From positions 1,612,001 through 1,676,000 of the forward strand of contig NZ_VMBG01000001.1 of NCBI RefSeq assembly GCF_007559335.1: 64,000 nucleotides of DNA, in the 5' to 3' direction. Within the stretch, counting starts at the first letter, position 1, and each line of letters begins with the position of its first letter. This DNA comes from Rariglobus hedericola (GTDB lineage Bacteria > Verrucomicrobiota > Verrucomicrobiia > Opitutales > Opitutaceae). Both the position numbers and the translations under genes were made by a program. The notes beneath the pieces are model-generated. The model searched no databases, was not told where the DNA came from, and worked only from the letters and a program-made list of their open reading frames with translations. This document shows, one piece after another, positions 9,642 to 18,627 of the stretch.

Positions 9642-10451
9642 GTGCCCGAACTCGCCGAAGTCGAATTCTACCGCCGCCGCTGGAACGCCGGCCTGGGCGC
9701 ACGCATCGAGACCGTGCTGGTCCATCCGAAGGCCGGCGTTTTCAAGACCAGTGATCCCGCGCTCATCGTCAGCCATGTTACCGGGGCAAAACTCGTTTCT
9801 TCCGCCGCCGCCGCGAAACAGATGCTCTTCCGCACCGGCAAGGATGGCTGGCTCGGTATCCATCTCGGAATGACCGGCGAACTCACCGTGCAGCCCGCAG
9901 ACTTCGTTCCGCGCAAGAGCGACCACCTCGTCCTCGTGCAACGCGACCGTTCCCTCGTGTTCACCGATCCGCGCATGTTTGGACGCGTGCAATTTCACAT
10001 CGGCTCCGACGCACCCGAGTGGTGGTCTTCCATCGCACCGGCCATTCTCTCCGCGGAATTCACGGTCGGCGCGGTCTCAGCGTTTCTTCGCCGCCGGGCC
10101 CGCACACCGATCAAACCGGTGTTGCTCATGCAAGAGCGCTTCCCCGGCATCGGCAACTGGATGGCCGACGAAATTCTCTGGCGCGCAGCCCTTCACCCCA
10201 AGCGCCTCGCCGGCTCGCTCACCGCAGCCGAAGTCGTCACGCTTCATCGCGAAATCATCTGGGTAACCAGGCACGCCCTCAAAATCATCGGCTCGGCCGA
10301 CACGCCGGTGACACCTGATCCGCCCAAAAGCTGGCTGTTCCCCCACCGTTGGCAAAACGGCGGTAAATGCCCCAAGACCGGCGCCCCACTCGTTCGCGAA
10401 GAAATCGGCGGACGCACTACCTGCTGGTCACCCGCCCGCCAAAAGCTGTAA
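9642..10451 (+). CDS. Fpg/MutM-like DNA glycosylase with degenerate zinc finger
   Basis: DNA repair glycosylase/AP lyase family, 269 aa. The start (P2, E3 in MPELAEVEFYRR) carries the catalytic proline and glutamate, and the central GIHLGMTGEL matches the family. The helix-two-turn-helix region is FPGIGNWMADEILW. The C-terminal finger, normally four cysteines, keeps only one in each half (KCPKTG and TTCWSPARQ), so it probably cannot bind zinc. Zincless relatives exist in the family. The GTG start gives the required N-terminal proline. It follows the M24 gene by 3 bases. Confidence 0.88.
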   Translation: MPELAEVEFYRRRWNAGLGARIETVLVHPKAGVFKTSDPALIVSHVTGAKLVSSAAAAKQMLFRTGKDGWLGIHLGMTGELTVQPADFVPRKSDHLVLVQRDRSLVFTDPRMFGRVQFHIGSDAPEWWSSIAPAILSAEFTVGAVSAFLRRRARTPIKPVLLMQERFPGIGNWMADEILWRAALHPKRLAGSLTAAEVVTLHREIIWVTRHALKIIGSADTPVTPDPPKSWLFPHRWQNGGKCPKTGAPLVREEIGGRTTCWSPARQKL

Positions 10452-10473
10452 GATCCATCCTCTTTTTCTTCCC

Positions 10474-11124
10474 ATGAAGCTACCTCCCAACACCAAGTTT
10501 GTCCTCATCGGCGATTCCATTACCGACGCCGGCCGCGATCCCTCCGGCGAAGCCACTCCTTGGGGCGCGCCCGGTCATGGTCGTGGTTACGTGGGTTTGA
10601 TCGAGGCATGGATCGGCGCAACGCGTCCTGCGGATCACATCCGCCTCATCAATCGCGGCACCGGCGGACACACTGTGCGCGATCTAAAGAACCGCTGGCA
10701 GACCGATGTCCTCGATCTCAAGCCCGACTGGGTTTCGATCATGATCGGCGTCAACGATGTCTGGCGCCAGTATGACACGCCCCTCCGTCCCGAGGGCCAC
10801 GTATTGATCGACGAATACACGCGCACGCTCGAGGAACTTGTCACCCGCACCCGTCCGCACGTCAAAGGTCTCGTGCTCGCCACTCCGTTCCTGATCGAAG
10901 GTCATCGTGGCGACGCCATGCGCAAAACCATGGATGCCTACAGCGACGTTGTCCGCACGCTCGCCAAAAAACATGACGCCGTTTTCGTGGACATCCAAGG
11001 CGCCTTCGACGAGGTGCTCGTGCACACGCATCCCATGACGCTCGCGTGGGATCGCATTCATCCGAATACCACCGGCCACATGATCATCGCCCGCGCCTTC
11101 CTAAAGGCCCTCGGCGCACTCTGA
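10474..11124 (+). CDS. SGNH/GDSL-type hydrolase
   Basis: Esterase/lipase-like hydrolase of 216 aa without signal peptide. Block I is [12 protein letters not shown] with the nucleophile serine, block II is NRGTGGHTV, block III is IMIGVNDVW, and block V is [10 protein letters not shown] with the catalytic Asp and His. The substrate is unknown; such enzymes act on acyl or acetyl esters, often on sugars. It sits in the middle of the five-gene run, 22 bases after the MutM-like gene and 2 bases before tlyA. Confidence 0.9.
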   Translation: MKLPPNTKFVLIGDSITDAGRDPSGEATPWGAPGHGRGYVGLIEAWIGATRPADHIRLINRGTGGHTVRDLKNRWQTDVLDLKPDWVSIMIGVNDVWRQYDTPLRPEGHVLIDEYTRTLEELVTRTRPHVKGLVLATPFLIEGHRGDAMRKTMDAYSDVVRTLAKKHDAVFVDIQGAFDEVLVHTHPMTLAWDRIHPNTTGHMIIARAFLKALGAL

Positions 11125-11126
11125 GC

Positions 11127-11876
11127 ATGGCCGCCAAACGTCAACGTCTCGACGAACTTCTCGTCACCCGCGGTCTCGCCGAATCCCGGTCGCAGGCCAA
11201 GGCGTTGATCATGTCCGGCCGCGTGCTCCACGGCACCGAACGCCTCGACAAACCCGGCAAGGAATTCGCCGGCGACATCGAACTCATCGTGGAACAGCCG
11301 CCGCGCTTCGTCTCCCGCGGTGGCGAAAAACTTCTCGGTTTCATCAGCCGGTTTTCCATCGATCTGAACGGAGCCCAGGTGCTCGATGTAGGCGCATCCA
11401 CCGGCGGTTTTACCGATTCTTCTCTGCAAGCCGGCGCGACCTCCGTCGTCTGCGTCGATGTCGGGCGGGCGCAACTTCACCCGAAGCTCCAGAAAGACCC
11501 CCGCGTCACCAATCTCGAAAAGATCAACGCCCGCCACCTCCGGGCCACCGATCTCCCGCAGCCCGACTACGACGCAATCGTGATGGATCTGTCTTTCATC
11601 TCCCTCAAGAGCGTGCTCCCCGCCGTCTGGCCGCTTTTGCGTCCCAGCGGCATATTGATTGCTCTCGTGAAACCCCAGTTCGAAGCGGGCAAGGCCGAGG
11701 TGGACAAAGGCCGCGGCATCATCCGTGACGCCGCCGTGCAGGACGCCGTTCTCGCCGACATCCAAGCCTTCGCGCTCGGTCAGCTTCCCGGCGCCACCCT
11801 CGTCGGCACGATGGACTCGCCCATCACCGGAACCGATGGCAATCGCGAGTTTTTGCTCGGACTGCGCAGGGCTTGA
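11127..11876 (+). CDS. tlyA: TlyA-family rRNA methyltransferase
   Basis: Protein of 249 aa with an N-terminal S4 RNA-binding domain ([20 protein letters not shown]) and an FtsJ-like methyltransferase domain. SAM motif I is [16 protein letters not shown], followed by [19 protein letters not shown] and the family's [19 protein letters not shown]. Members 2'-O-methylate ribosomal RNA and were once called hemolysins. The ATG at 11127 is used because the S4 domain starts right after it; upstream codons of the same frame overlap the hydrolase gene. It follows that gene by 2 bases and precedes nadK by 21. Confidence 0.93.
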   Translation: MAAKRQRLDELLVTRGLAESRSQAKALIMSGRVLHGTERLDKPGKEFAGDIELIVEQPPRFVSRGGEKLLGFISRFSIDLNGAQVLDVGASTGGFTDSSLQAGATSVVCVDVGRAQLHPKLQKDPRVTNLEKINARHLRATDLPQPDYDAIVMDLSFISLKSVLPAVWPLLRPSGILIALVKPQFEAGKAEVDKGRGIIRDAAVQDAVLADIQAFALGQLPGATLVGTMDSPITGTDGNREFLLGLRRA

Positions 11877-11897
11877 ACGCAGATTGTCGCCACTGCC

Positions 11898-12737
11898 ATG
11901 CCGCCCATCCGCAAACTTGCCTTCGTGGTCAACGAGCCCAAAGCCGGCGCACCCGAGTTGGCCGATGCATTGATCGCGCTCGCCCAGGCAGCCGGCGTCA
12001 CCGTAAAGCGCGCCGACAGCCATCCGGTAGCCGATGATTTTCTCGCCGGTCAGGACGCCTGCTGCGTCATCGGTGGCGATGGCACGCTCCTCGGTATCGC
12101 CGCGCAAGCCGCTCGCGCCCAAGTTCCGATTATCGGCGTGAATCGCGGCAGCCTCGGCTTCCTCACCACATTTTCCGCCGACGATATTCGCGACTGTTTT
12201 CCCACGCTTCTTTCCGGCGATTTTCAAATCGCCCAGCGCGCCCTCCTCTCCTGCTCGACCGGCCCCGGCCACTCCGACCTCGCGCTCAATGACGTGCTCA
12301 TCAAAGCCAAGGTCAACTCACGCCTGGTCGGTCTCGAGGTGATTGCCGACGGCGAACTCGTCACAAACTACGATTGCGACGGTCTCATTTTTTCCACGCC
12401 GACTGGTTCGACCGCCTACAATCTCTCCGCCGGCGGCCCGTTGATTCACCCCTCGGCCGAAGTCGTCGCCCTCACGCCGATCTGTCCGCATACGCTGAGC
12501 AACCGTTCGATCATCTTTCGAGCCGGCGTAAAACTCGTTGTGCGCAACCTCGATGCGACGTCGACATTGATGGTGACCGTGGACGGCCAGCGCGACCACC
12601 CGGTGTCCGACGGACGCCCCATCACCATCACGCTCGCCGCCGAACGCCTGCCCCTCGTGCAACGTCGTGATTACGCCCATTTCGCCGTGGTTCGCAGCAA
12701 GCTTAACTGGAGCGGCGGCGTAGTCGCCCGCAGTTAA
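11898..12737 (+). CDS. nadK: NAD kinase
   Basis: Phosphorylates NAD to NADP, 279 aa. The GGDGTLL motif is in CCVIGGDGTLLG (about residues 54-65), followed by GVNRGSLGFLTTF. The second family block YDCDGLIFSTPTGSTAYNL and GGPLIHP is intact. The C-terminus is the beta-rich NAD-binding domain with TVDGQRDHPV. It is the last gene of the operon; the hairpin at 12747-12771 could end it as well as the convergent EF-hand gene. Confidence 0.96.
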   Translation: MPPIRKLAFVVNEPKAGAPELADALIALAQAAGVTVKRADSHPVADDFLAGQDACCVIGGDGTLLGIAAQAARAQVPIIGVNRGSLGFLTTFSADDIRDCFPTLLSGDFQIAQRALLSCSTGPGHSDLALNDVLIKAKVNSRLVGLEVIADGELVTNYDCDGLIFSTPTGSTAYNLSAGGPLIHPSAEVVALTPICPHTLSNRSIIFRAGVKLVVRNLDATSTLMVTVDGQRDHPVSDGRPITITLAAERLPLVQRRDYAHFAVVRSKLNWSGGVVARS

Positions 12738-12746
12738 GCGGGCATG

Positions 12747-12771
12747 AAAAAAGCGCGGGGTTAACCGCGCT
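12747..12771 (-). terminator. Terminator between nadK and the EF-hand gene
   Basis: A 7-bp stem (AGCGCGG at 12752-12758, CCGCGCT at 12765-12771) is preceded on the plus strand by an A-run (12747-12752). The A-run gives a T-run on the minus strand, so it mainly serves the EF-hand gene, whose stop is 38 bases away. Confidence 0.7.
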
Positions 12772-12808
12772 CGAATCATACGGCGAAGACCCAACTTCTG
12801 ACTCAGTT

Positions 12809-13162
12809 TTACTGAGTGCCGGCTGCCTTTTCAGCCTTCTTCTTTTCAGCGGCTTCCTTGGCGTCCTTCTTCGCCTTTTTTTCAGCGGCGATCTCGGACT
12901 CGTCCAGCTTGCCGTCTTTGTTGGTGTCGAATTTTTCCAGACGTTTGGCTTCGGCTTCAGCCTTTTTCTTGGCTTTCGCAGCCTCCATCACGGCCTTCTC
13001 GCTCTCATCGAGCTTACCGTCGTTATTGGCGTCGTATTTTTTCAGAACCGAATCAGGGACTTTCTTTTCGGTAGGTTCTTCGGCTCGGGAGACCGAGACC
13101 GCGCACAAGGCAACAACTGCAAATAGCGCAGAGCGCAGGATCGAAATAGTAGGGTTTTTCAT
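12809..13162 (-). CDS. Secreted EF-hand protein
   Basis: Protein of 117 aa with a signal peptide (SALFAVVALCAVSVSRA) and two EF-hand-like calcium loops: DANNDGKLDESE and DTNKDGKLDESE. Both keep the D-x-N-x-D-G pattern. The two hands are separated and followed by lysine/alanine/glutamate-rich helices. Such small proteins are common in Verrucomicrobia; their role is unknown. It is a single gene, with an AT-rich TATACATAAT stretch just upstream of the start that may hold its -10 element. Confidence 0.85.
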   Translation of the reverse strand: MKNPTISILRSALFAVVALCAVSVSRAEEPTEKKVPDSVLKKYDANNDGKLDESEKAVMEAAKAKKKAEAEAKRLEKFDTNKDGKLDESEIAAEKKAKKDAKEAAEKKKAEKAAGTQ

Positions 13163-13226
13163 TTCGTCATTATGTATAACCGACTCCCTCTGAACGGCAA
13201 GCGCGTTACCGCCTGCCGTCCAGAAT

Positions 13227-15791
13227 TCACGGACGCACCACCAATTGCGTGCGTAGCGTCTTCTGGAAGCGCTGTTTGGCGAAGGCCTTCAGGTCGGCGA
13301 TCGTCACCGCGTCGATGTGCGCATCATAGGTCGCCGCATCATCCACGGGCAGACCATAGAGCGTGTTCAAACCGGCGTGCATCGCACGGGAACCATTCGT
13401 TTGAAGTCCCATGCGGCGCCCAGCCTTGAGTCGCGTCTGGCAGCGGATCAGCTCGGTTTTCTCCACTTTGCCGGCCTGCACGCGGGCGATCTCGGCATCG
13501 ATTTCCACCAACACTTCGTCAGCCGTGGCCGGCGCCGTGCCCGCGTAGAACGTGAACATGCCTGTATCGATTCCGGTGATACGGCTCGAGCGCACAAAAT
13601 ACGCCAGTCCCTTCTCTTCGCGCACGCGTTCAAACAGACGCGACGACATGCCGCTGAACAATTCGTCGGCCACTTCGCCGATGTAGTAGTCCGCCGACTT
13701 CAGCCCCGGCCCCGGAAATGACTGAAACACCACCGCTTGCTCGCGCGGCTGTTTTTCCACGAAGTTACCCACTTCGCCCGGCGCCATGAATTTCGCCGTG
13801 CCCACGGGAGCGGATCCACGCGGAAGTCGGGCAAGGAACGCCTTCAATTTCGGGGTCAGCACCTTCGGATCGAAAGCACCGGCGGCCACCAAAACCACAT
13901 TGCCGGAAACACCGAGCCGTTTCCACAGCGCGGAAAGATCGGCCGCCTTCAACGCCTTGATGCCTTCGATCGTCCCGTGGGAATCAATGGCCAGCGGATG
14001 CGTGCCGAAGAACTTCCGGCGAACCAGTTTGCGTCCCACCGTGACCACGTCGTCGGCGTCTTGCTGCAAGTCGGCGAGCTGGGCATCGCGTTCGATTTCG
14101 AACGTGGCCTTCGCAAACGCCGGCGCGAGCACCGCATCCGCCATCGCTTCCAATGCGCGCGCGTAGTCACCCGGCAGCACTTCGGCGGCGAGACCAAAAC
14201 TATTATTTCCGGAGAATGGATAAAACGAACCGCCCACCTCTTCGATGAACCGGGCGACTTCCGCCGCGGTGCGTTTCTTCGTATCTTTGGTCAGCAACGT
14301 GGCCATCAACGACGTCGCGCCCCGCAACGCGGCGGGCTCATGCACCGGTCCGCCTTCACAGAGGAGGCGCAAATGGAGATTAGGCAGACGCCGGTCGGGC
14401 CGCAGCAGGAGGCGCGCACCATTGGCCAGCGTGTGCTCGGTAAATGCATCCGAGACACGATCCACACCGGCGGCAGTCGAGACCACCGGCGCGTTGTTTT
14501 TCGGATTAAGCGAGACCTCGGTCACGCGGTCCGCGCCGAGATAGGTGCGCACGGCGCGACGGAGATCGGTCGTCGTTACCCGCGCAATCCGCGCAAAATA
14601 AGTCTTCGAAAAATCAACATCACCCGCCACCACCTCGGCCGCACCGAGTCGCGAAGCCTGGCCGGACATGGTCTTGCGTGTGTTGATTTCCCCCACCACG
14701 AGCTGGCGCAGCGCCTTGCGGATCAGTGCGGGCGCAAAGCCCTGCGCGGCCACCCGGTCCAGTTCGCGTCGCACCGCTTTGGTCGCGGCTTCGCGATGCT
14801 TGGACTCACAGATAAACGATACGTAGAACAAACCGGTCTCACCGGGATTCCAGCAGGTCGCATCGATGGAGTGAACGAGGCGCGCCTTCTCGCGAATCGC
14901 CTGCCACAGAACGGAGCTGTCGCCCTGCCCCAACAGCACGCCCAGCAAATCCAGCACGGGTGCGTCTGCATGGGTGAGGCCGGGAATCTGCCACGACAAA
15001 CCGGCGCGCGTCAGCTCCACATCCTCGTGCCGGTGCAGGGCGCGCGGTGCGAGTTGCGGCGGCTCGGACAATACCAGCACGGAAGCGAGTTTCGCGCGCG
15101 GCGCGGAACCGAAATGCGTTTCCACCAATGCCTGCACGGCCGCGACATCGACATCACCGGCCACGACAACCACGAGGTTGTTGGGAACGTAGCGCGCCTT
15201 GTAATACGCAACGAGGTCATCGCGCGTCACCGCAGTGAACACATCTTTGTAACCAATGATCGGATACCGATACGGATGCTGGCGGAATGCGGTGTCGAAC
15301 AGCGCCTCGCCGAGACGGTGATCTGGATCGTCATTGCCCATGGCAATCTCGCGCAGGATGACGTCTTTTTCGCGGGCGACTTCATCGGCCGGCAACGTCG
15401 AGTGGAGCACGGCATCGGCCAGCACATCGAGGGCGACACCGACATGATCCGACGGCAGATCGATGTAATAAACGGTGCGATCAAACGTGGTGTAGGCGTT
15501 GATGTTGCCGCCGTGCTCCTGGACGGTCGTGGAAATCTCACGGCCCGCACGCCGTTCGGTGCCCTTGAAGAGCAGATGCTCCAGATAGTGCGAGAGACCC
15601 GCACCCAGCAGACCGCCTTCGTGGATGCTGCCGGTTTTAACCCACACTTGCACCGATGCCACCGGAGCCGAGGTATCGCGCTGCACCAGCAACGTCAGAC
15701 CATTGGCGAGCACGGTCCGGACCGGCGGTTGTTTCCAAAAGGTCTCCAAGAGTCTGAGATCGGAGGCGAACGAAGGGGCGGATTTAGGCAT
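13227..15791 (-). CDS. M16 family zinc peptidase (two-domain)
   Basis: Pitrilysin-type peptidase of 854 aa with both M16 halves in one chain. The inverted zinc motif HxxEH is H68-Y-L-E71-H72, and the third ligand is E148, 76 residues on, as the family requires. The second half (about 430-854) lacks the motif and contains the R/Y-type segment GMSSRLFERVREEKGLAYF. I see no signal peptide, so it is probably cytoplasmic, although many relatives are periplasmic. It is flanked by unrelated genes. A long open frame on the opposite strand is only a shadow. Confidence 0.93.
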   Translation of the reverse strand: MPKSAPSFASDLRLLETFWKQPPVRTVLANGLTLLVQRDTSAPVASVQVWVKTGSIHEGGLLGAGLSHYLEHLLFKGTERRAGREISTTVQEHGGNINAYTTFDRTVYYIDLPSDHVGVALDVLADAVLHSTLPADEVAREKDVILREIAMGNDDPDHRLGEALFDTAFRQHPYRYPIIGYKDVFTAVTRDDLVAYYKARYVPNNLVVVVAGDVDVAAVQALVETHFGSAPRAKLASVLVLSEPPQLAPRALHRHEDVELTRAGLSWQIPGLTHADAPVLDLLGVLLGQGDSSVLWQAIREKARLVHSIDATCWNPGETGLFYVSFICESKHREAATKAVRRELDRVAAQGFAPALIRKALRQLVVGEINTRKTMSGQASRLGAAEVVAGDVDFSKTYFARIARVTTTDLRRAVRTYLGADRVTEVSLNPKNNAPVVSTAAGVDRVSDAFTEHTLANGARLLLRPDRRLPNLHLRLLCEGGPVHEPAALRGATSLMATLLTKDTKKRTAAEVARFIEEVGGSFYPFSGNNSFGLAAEVLPGDYARALEAMADAVLAPAFAKATFEIERDAQLADLQQDADDVVTVGRKLVRRKFFGTHPLAIDSHGTIEGIKALKAADLSALWKRLGVSGNVVLVAAGAFDPKVLTPKLKAFLARLPRGSAPVGTAKFMAPGEVGNFVEKQPREQAVVFQSFPGPGLKSADYYIGEVADELFSGMSSRLFERVREEKGLAYFVRSSRITGIDTGMFTFYAGTAPATADEVLVEIDAEIARVQAGKVEKTELIRCQTRLKAGRRMGLQTNGSRAMHAGLNTLYGLPVDDAATYDAHIDAVTIADLKAFAKQRFQKTLRTQLVVRP

Positions 15792-15879
15792 GTAAAAACA
15801 AGACGATGCGCACGAGCGAACGAGGCGCGAGCGACTTCAACACAAGATTCGCATCGCCAGCCACGCTGACTCGACGAGC

Positions 15880-16320
15880 TCAGGCCGAGGGAGCCTGCGA
15901 TGCCGAAACAGTCCCACCCGTGCGCGGATGCTTGGGTTGGAACGGTTTTACAAATGCCTCTTCGAAGGTGTAAACCTCCGAAAAATCCTCACGACGATCG
16001 TTCTCGGTCTTACTGAACACGTTATATTCGATCAGATTAAAAACAATCTCACCGAAATCGCCGCAACGATTTATTCCCCATGAGTTTAACACGGTAATAG
16101 CCAAGGGCCCAAATTGATCGAGCGCATATGCACGAATGCCCATCAGCAACTCGGCGCCGGATACATGCAGCGACTGCTTGGCGCGCTCATTTTCCTTCTT
16201 CTTCAGTTCCTTGACTGCATAATCAAGTCCTTCACGTAGAAAGCCATAAGCTTTCCGGTCGTAGCGTGAATCCTCTTTGCAAATGAGATTTACAATCTCG
16301 TTGAAATCCAAATCCGACAT
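15880..16320 (-). CDS. Conserved Planctomycete/Verrucomicrobia family protein
   Basis: Protein of 146 aa of a family I recognise from Planctomycetes and Verrucomicrobia (Minf_1886-like), function unknown. Typical segments are YDRKAYGFLREGLDYAV, HVSGAELLMGIRAYAL and WGINRCGDFGEIVFNLIE. It has no signal peptide or membrane segment. Start ATG 16320 (MSDLDFNEIV) is where family similarity begins; the frame upstream is open to 16362 but unlikely. Its promoter region faces that of the Fur-family gene, so the two are divergent. Confidence 0.85.
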   Translation of the reverse strand: MSDLDFNEIVNLICKEDSRYDRKAYGFLREGLDYAVKELKKKENERAKQSLHVSGAELLMGIRAYALDQFGPLAITVLNSWGINRCGDFGEIVFNLIEYNVFSKTENDRREDFSEVYTFEEAFVKPFQPKHPRTGGTVSASQAPSA

Positions 16321-16413
16321 GGTGGTAATCGCGGAGTGTGCAGACCGCTCTTCGCTGCGCAATCCGCAACCTAGCGAAAGAGAATCTCCACGAGATGTAA
16401 AATTCGCCGGCGC

Positions 16414-16478
16414 TCAATTGTAAACAAAGAGTAAAAATCACCAGCCTTTTTACATTACGCCTTTCAATTGTGTAACAA
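16414..16478. repeat. Direct repeat in the promoter region of the Fur-family gene
   Basis: TCAATTGTAAACAA at 16414-16427 recurs as TCAATTGTGTAACAA at 16464-16478, exactly 50 bases later, in an otherwise AT-rich divergent intergenic region. The second copy overlaps a possible -35 (TTGTGT, 16468) with TATAAA at 16493. It could be a regulator-binding site; this is inference. Confidence 0.4.
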
Positions 16479-16509
16479 TAGGCTGAAGTAGCTATAAATC
16501 ACTATATCC

Positions 16510-17031
16510 ATGATCTCATCGACCCAAACCAATCATCCGTTGAACAGCTTCGCCTCCTCCTCCCAGTCCGTCGGCAGCGCCCTTGAGCATGCCTGCAGCC
16601 GCCTCAAGTCCGCCGGCCTCCGCATCACCCAGCCGCGTATCGCGATCCTCACCGCGCTCATCAACCGCACCGAGCCTGCCACCATCGAGCAGATCCATCT
16701 CGATCTCAAAGACAGCGCCTGCGATCTCGTCACCGTTTACCGCTGCCTCGCCGCCTTTGAAGACCTCGGCCTCGTTCGCCGCTGCTTCTTCCACAACGGC
16801 ACCAGCCTCTACCAGATCCAGCTCAGCGACGAGCCCGTCTATCACGTCGTCAGCAAAGAAGGCTCCATCCTCGAGACCCTCCCCGCCGAACTCGCCAAGG
16901 AACTTAGCGCCGTCATCGTCAAGATCGAGGCCGACCTGAAAGCCCGCGGCTACGCCGATGTTACCAACATGGCTGCGTTCTTCGCAACCGCCAGTGCCCG
17001 CCAGCCGGCCGCTGTCGCCGAGAAGGCCTAA
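16510..17031 (+). CDS. Fur-family regulator lacking canonical metal sites
   Basis: Protein of 173 aa with a clear Fur-type winged helix: GLRITQPRIAILTALI, then TVYRCLAAFEDLGLVRR. The dimerisation part, however, does not carry the HHDH metal cluster or any CxxC pair. The corresponding stretch reads DEPVYHVVSKEGSILETL. It may therefore answer to something other than iron, zinc or peroxide, or use other ligands. The superoxide dismutase gene is convergent next to it, but that does not prove control. The promoter region holds a direct repeat and a strong terminator follows. Confidence 0.85.
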   Translation: MISSTQTNHPLNSFASSSQSVGSALEHACSRLKSAGLRITQPRIAILTALINRTEPATIEQIHLDLKDSACDLVTVYRCLAAFEDLGLVRRCFFHNGTSLYQIQLSDEPVYHVVSKEGSILETLPAELAKELSAVIVKIEADLKARGYADVTNMAAFFATASARQPAAVAEKA

Positions 17032-17060
17032 TAGCTTCAAGCGCCCAACGCGCTTAAAAC

Positions 17061-17095
17061 AAAAGCCACGACCGATCAGGCCGTGGCTTTTTTGC
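17061..17095 (+). terminator. Terminator of the Fur-family gene
   Basis: A 10-bp stem, AAAAGCCACG at 17061-17070 and CGTGGCTTTT at 17082-17091, is followed by more T. The A-rich left arm makes it able to stop the convergent superoxide dismutase transcript as well. Confidence 0.85.
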
Positions 17096-17117
17096 GTCTG
17101 CTTTTTTAAGCCGAAGC

Positions 17118-17891
17118 TTAGCTGGCAAAGGCCTCGTAGCGGCGTCCAGCGGCGTCCCAATCCACGACGTTCCAATACGCCGTGATGTAGTCGGCCCGAC
17201 GGTTCTGATACTTCAGGTAATAAGCATGCTCCCACACATCGAGACCGAGCACCGGCTGCGCGCCTTCCATAAGCGGTGAATCCTGATTGGCTGTGGAGCT
17301 GATCGCGAGTTTGCCGTCTTTGACCACCAGCCAGGCCCAGCCGCTGCCAAACCGCTTCGTGGCCGCTTCAGCAAACTGCGTCTTGAACGCATCGAAAGAG
17401 TCGAAGGATTTCTCAATGGCCTTGGCCAGATCATCTCCCGGCGCACCACCGCCCTTGGGACTGAGTGACGACCAGAAAAACGAATGATTCAGGTGGCCGC
17501 CCACATTGTTGCGCAACGTCGTGCGCAACGGTTCTTCCACACGATCAAGTCGCGAAATAATCGCCTCTCCGCTGAGCGCGCCCAACTCCGGATGCCCGGC
17601 CAGAGCCTTGTTCGCATTGGTGATGTAGGCCTGGTGATGCTTTCCATGATGGATCTCCATCGTGCGCGCATCGAAGTGCGGCTCGAGGGCGTCATATGCG
17701 TAGGGCAGCTTTGGCAGGCTGAACGGTTGATCGGTGGCACCGCCCGGATTCGCGCTTGTGCCTGTGGCCGCCACTGCACGACCGGCACCCGAAAGTCCCA
17801 TTCCCAGCAACACAGCACCCGCTCCCAAGGTTTTCAAAACGTCACGACGGCTCAAGGATGCGGAACGATCAAGCGATGGAGTTGTTTTCAT
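17118..17891 (-). CDS. Superoxide dismutase (Fe/Mn type) with Tat signal
   Basis: Enzyme of 257 aa that removes superoxide. The N-terminus has a twin-arginine signal ([20 protein letters not shown], then GRAVAA), so export in folded form is predicted. The SOD domain has the ligands in [24 protein letters not shown] and [10 protein letters not shown]. The NQDSPL and GGHLNHSFF segments favour a manganese or cambialistic enzyme, but metal choice is not certain. The two-component system lies just upstream (the regulator stop is 31 bases before this ATG), so read-through from it is possible. Confidence 0.94.
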   Translation of the reverse strand: MKTTPSLDRSASLSRRDVLKTLGAGAVLLGMGLSGAGRAVAATGTSANPGGATDQPFSLPKLPYAYDALEPHFDARTMEIHHGKHHQAYITNANKALAGHPELGALSGEAIISRLDRVEEPLRTTLRNNVGGHLNHSFFWSSLSPKGGGAPGDDLAKAIEKSFDSFDAFKTQFAEAATKRFGSGWAWLVVKDGKLAISSTANQDSPLMEGAQPVLGLDVWEHAYYLKYQNRRADYITAYWNVVDWDAAGRRYEAFAS

Positions 17892-17922
17892 AAGAGGATG
17901 TCACCCTGACCTCAAAAATGGT

Positions 17923-18627
17923 TCAAGGTTCATAAAGATAACCTATTCCGTGGACCGTCTGAATAACGGACTCACCGCTTTCAAGCGGCTCCAGTTTTTT
18001 CCTCAACTGCGCCACATGCTGGTCCAGCGTGCGCGTCGTCCCGAAATAATCCACGCCCCACACCGCGTTGAGCAACACATCCCGCGTGAGCACTTCCCCT
18101 GGATGCGCCGCAAACACCTCCGCCAGCTTCATCTCTCGCGCCGTGACTGCCTCCGTGCGTCCTCCTCTCGAAACGACGAACCTGCGTCGGTCGATCTCCG
18201 CTGAACCCAGATAGAAAACCGGCGCCAGAGCAGCCGCGCTTTCCGACACCGCAATCGTCGCCCGCGAACGCCGTAGCAACGCCTCCACACGGGCCAGCAA
18301 CTCCTGCACGCCGAAGGGCTTCGTCACGTAGTCATCCGCGCCGAGTTTCAGACCCACCACCTTGTCGATTTCCTCGCCCTTCGCCGTGAGAAACAACACC
18401 GGCGTGCGCCCGCCGCCCGCACGCAATTCGCGGCACACATCGTAACCGCTCATCTTCGGCATCATCACATCCAGAATCACCAAATCAAACTTGCCCTGCG
18501 GGTAGAGCTTCAGCGCCTGCACTCCGTCCGCCGCGGCGATCACCTCGTAACTTTCACTTTCTAGCGTGGCGATGAGCCCCAGACGGATGGGCGTGTCGTC
18601 TTCGGCGATCAAGATTCGGGCCTTCAT
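17923..18627 (-). CDS. OmpR/PhoB-family response regulator
   Basis: Regulator of 234 aa. The receiver domain has the acidic pair D10/D11, the phosphoacceptor D53 (LVILDVMMPKMSG), T81 and K104 (YVTKPF). The C-terminal winged helix contains EVLTRDVLLNAVWG and TLDQHVAQLRKKLE. The start overlaps the kinase gene stop by 4 bases (ATGA), so this is the cognate pair. Targets are unknown; the upstream Wzz-like and rhodanese genes are candidates. Confidence 0.95.
   Translation of the reverse strand: MKARILIAEDDTPIRLGLIATLESESYEVIAAADGVQALKLYPQGKFDLVILDVMMPKMSGYDVCRELRAGGGRTPVLFLTAKGEEIDKVVGLKLGADDYVTKPFGVQELLARVEALLRRSRATIAVSESAAALAPVFYLGSAEIDRRRFVVSRGGRTEAVTAREMKLAEVFAAHPGEVLTRDVLLNAVWGVDYFGTTRTLDQHVAQLRKKLEPLESGESVIQTVHGIGYLYEP

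Noticed and set aside
11058-12272. 404-codon minus-strand frame opposite tlyA and nadK
   Set aside because: Spans two real genes with intact motifs; Gly/Ala/Glu-rich shadow.
12752-12771. Hairpin after nadK considered only as a plus-strand terminator
   Set aside because: The A-run is on the left, so it mainly serves the minus-strand EF-hand gene.
13737-15869. 710-codon open frame opposite the M16 peptidase
   Set aside because: Antisense shadow; the minus strand has the complete HxxEH peptidase with normal composition.
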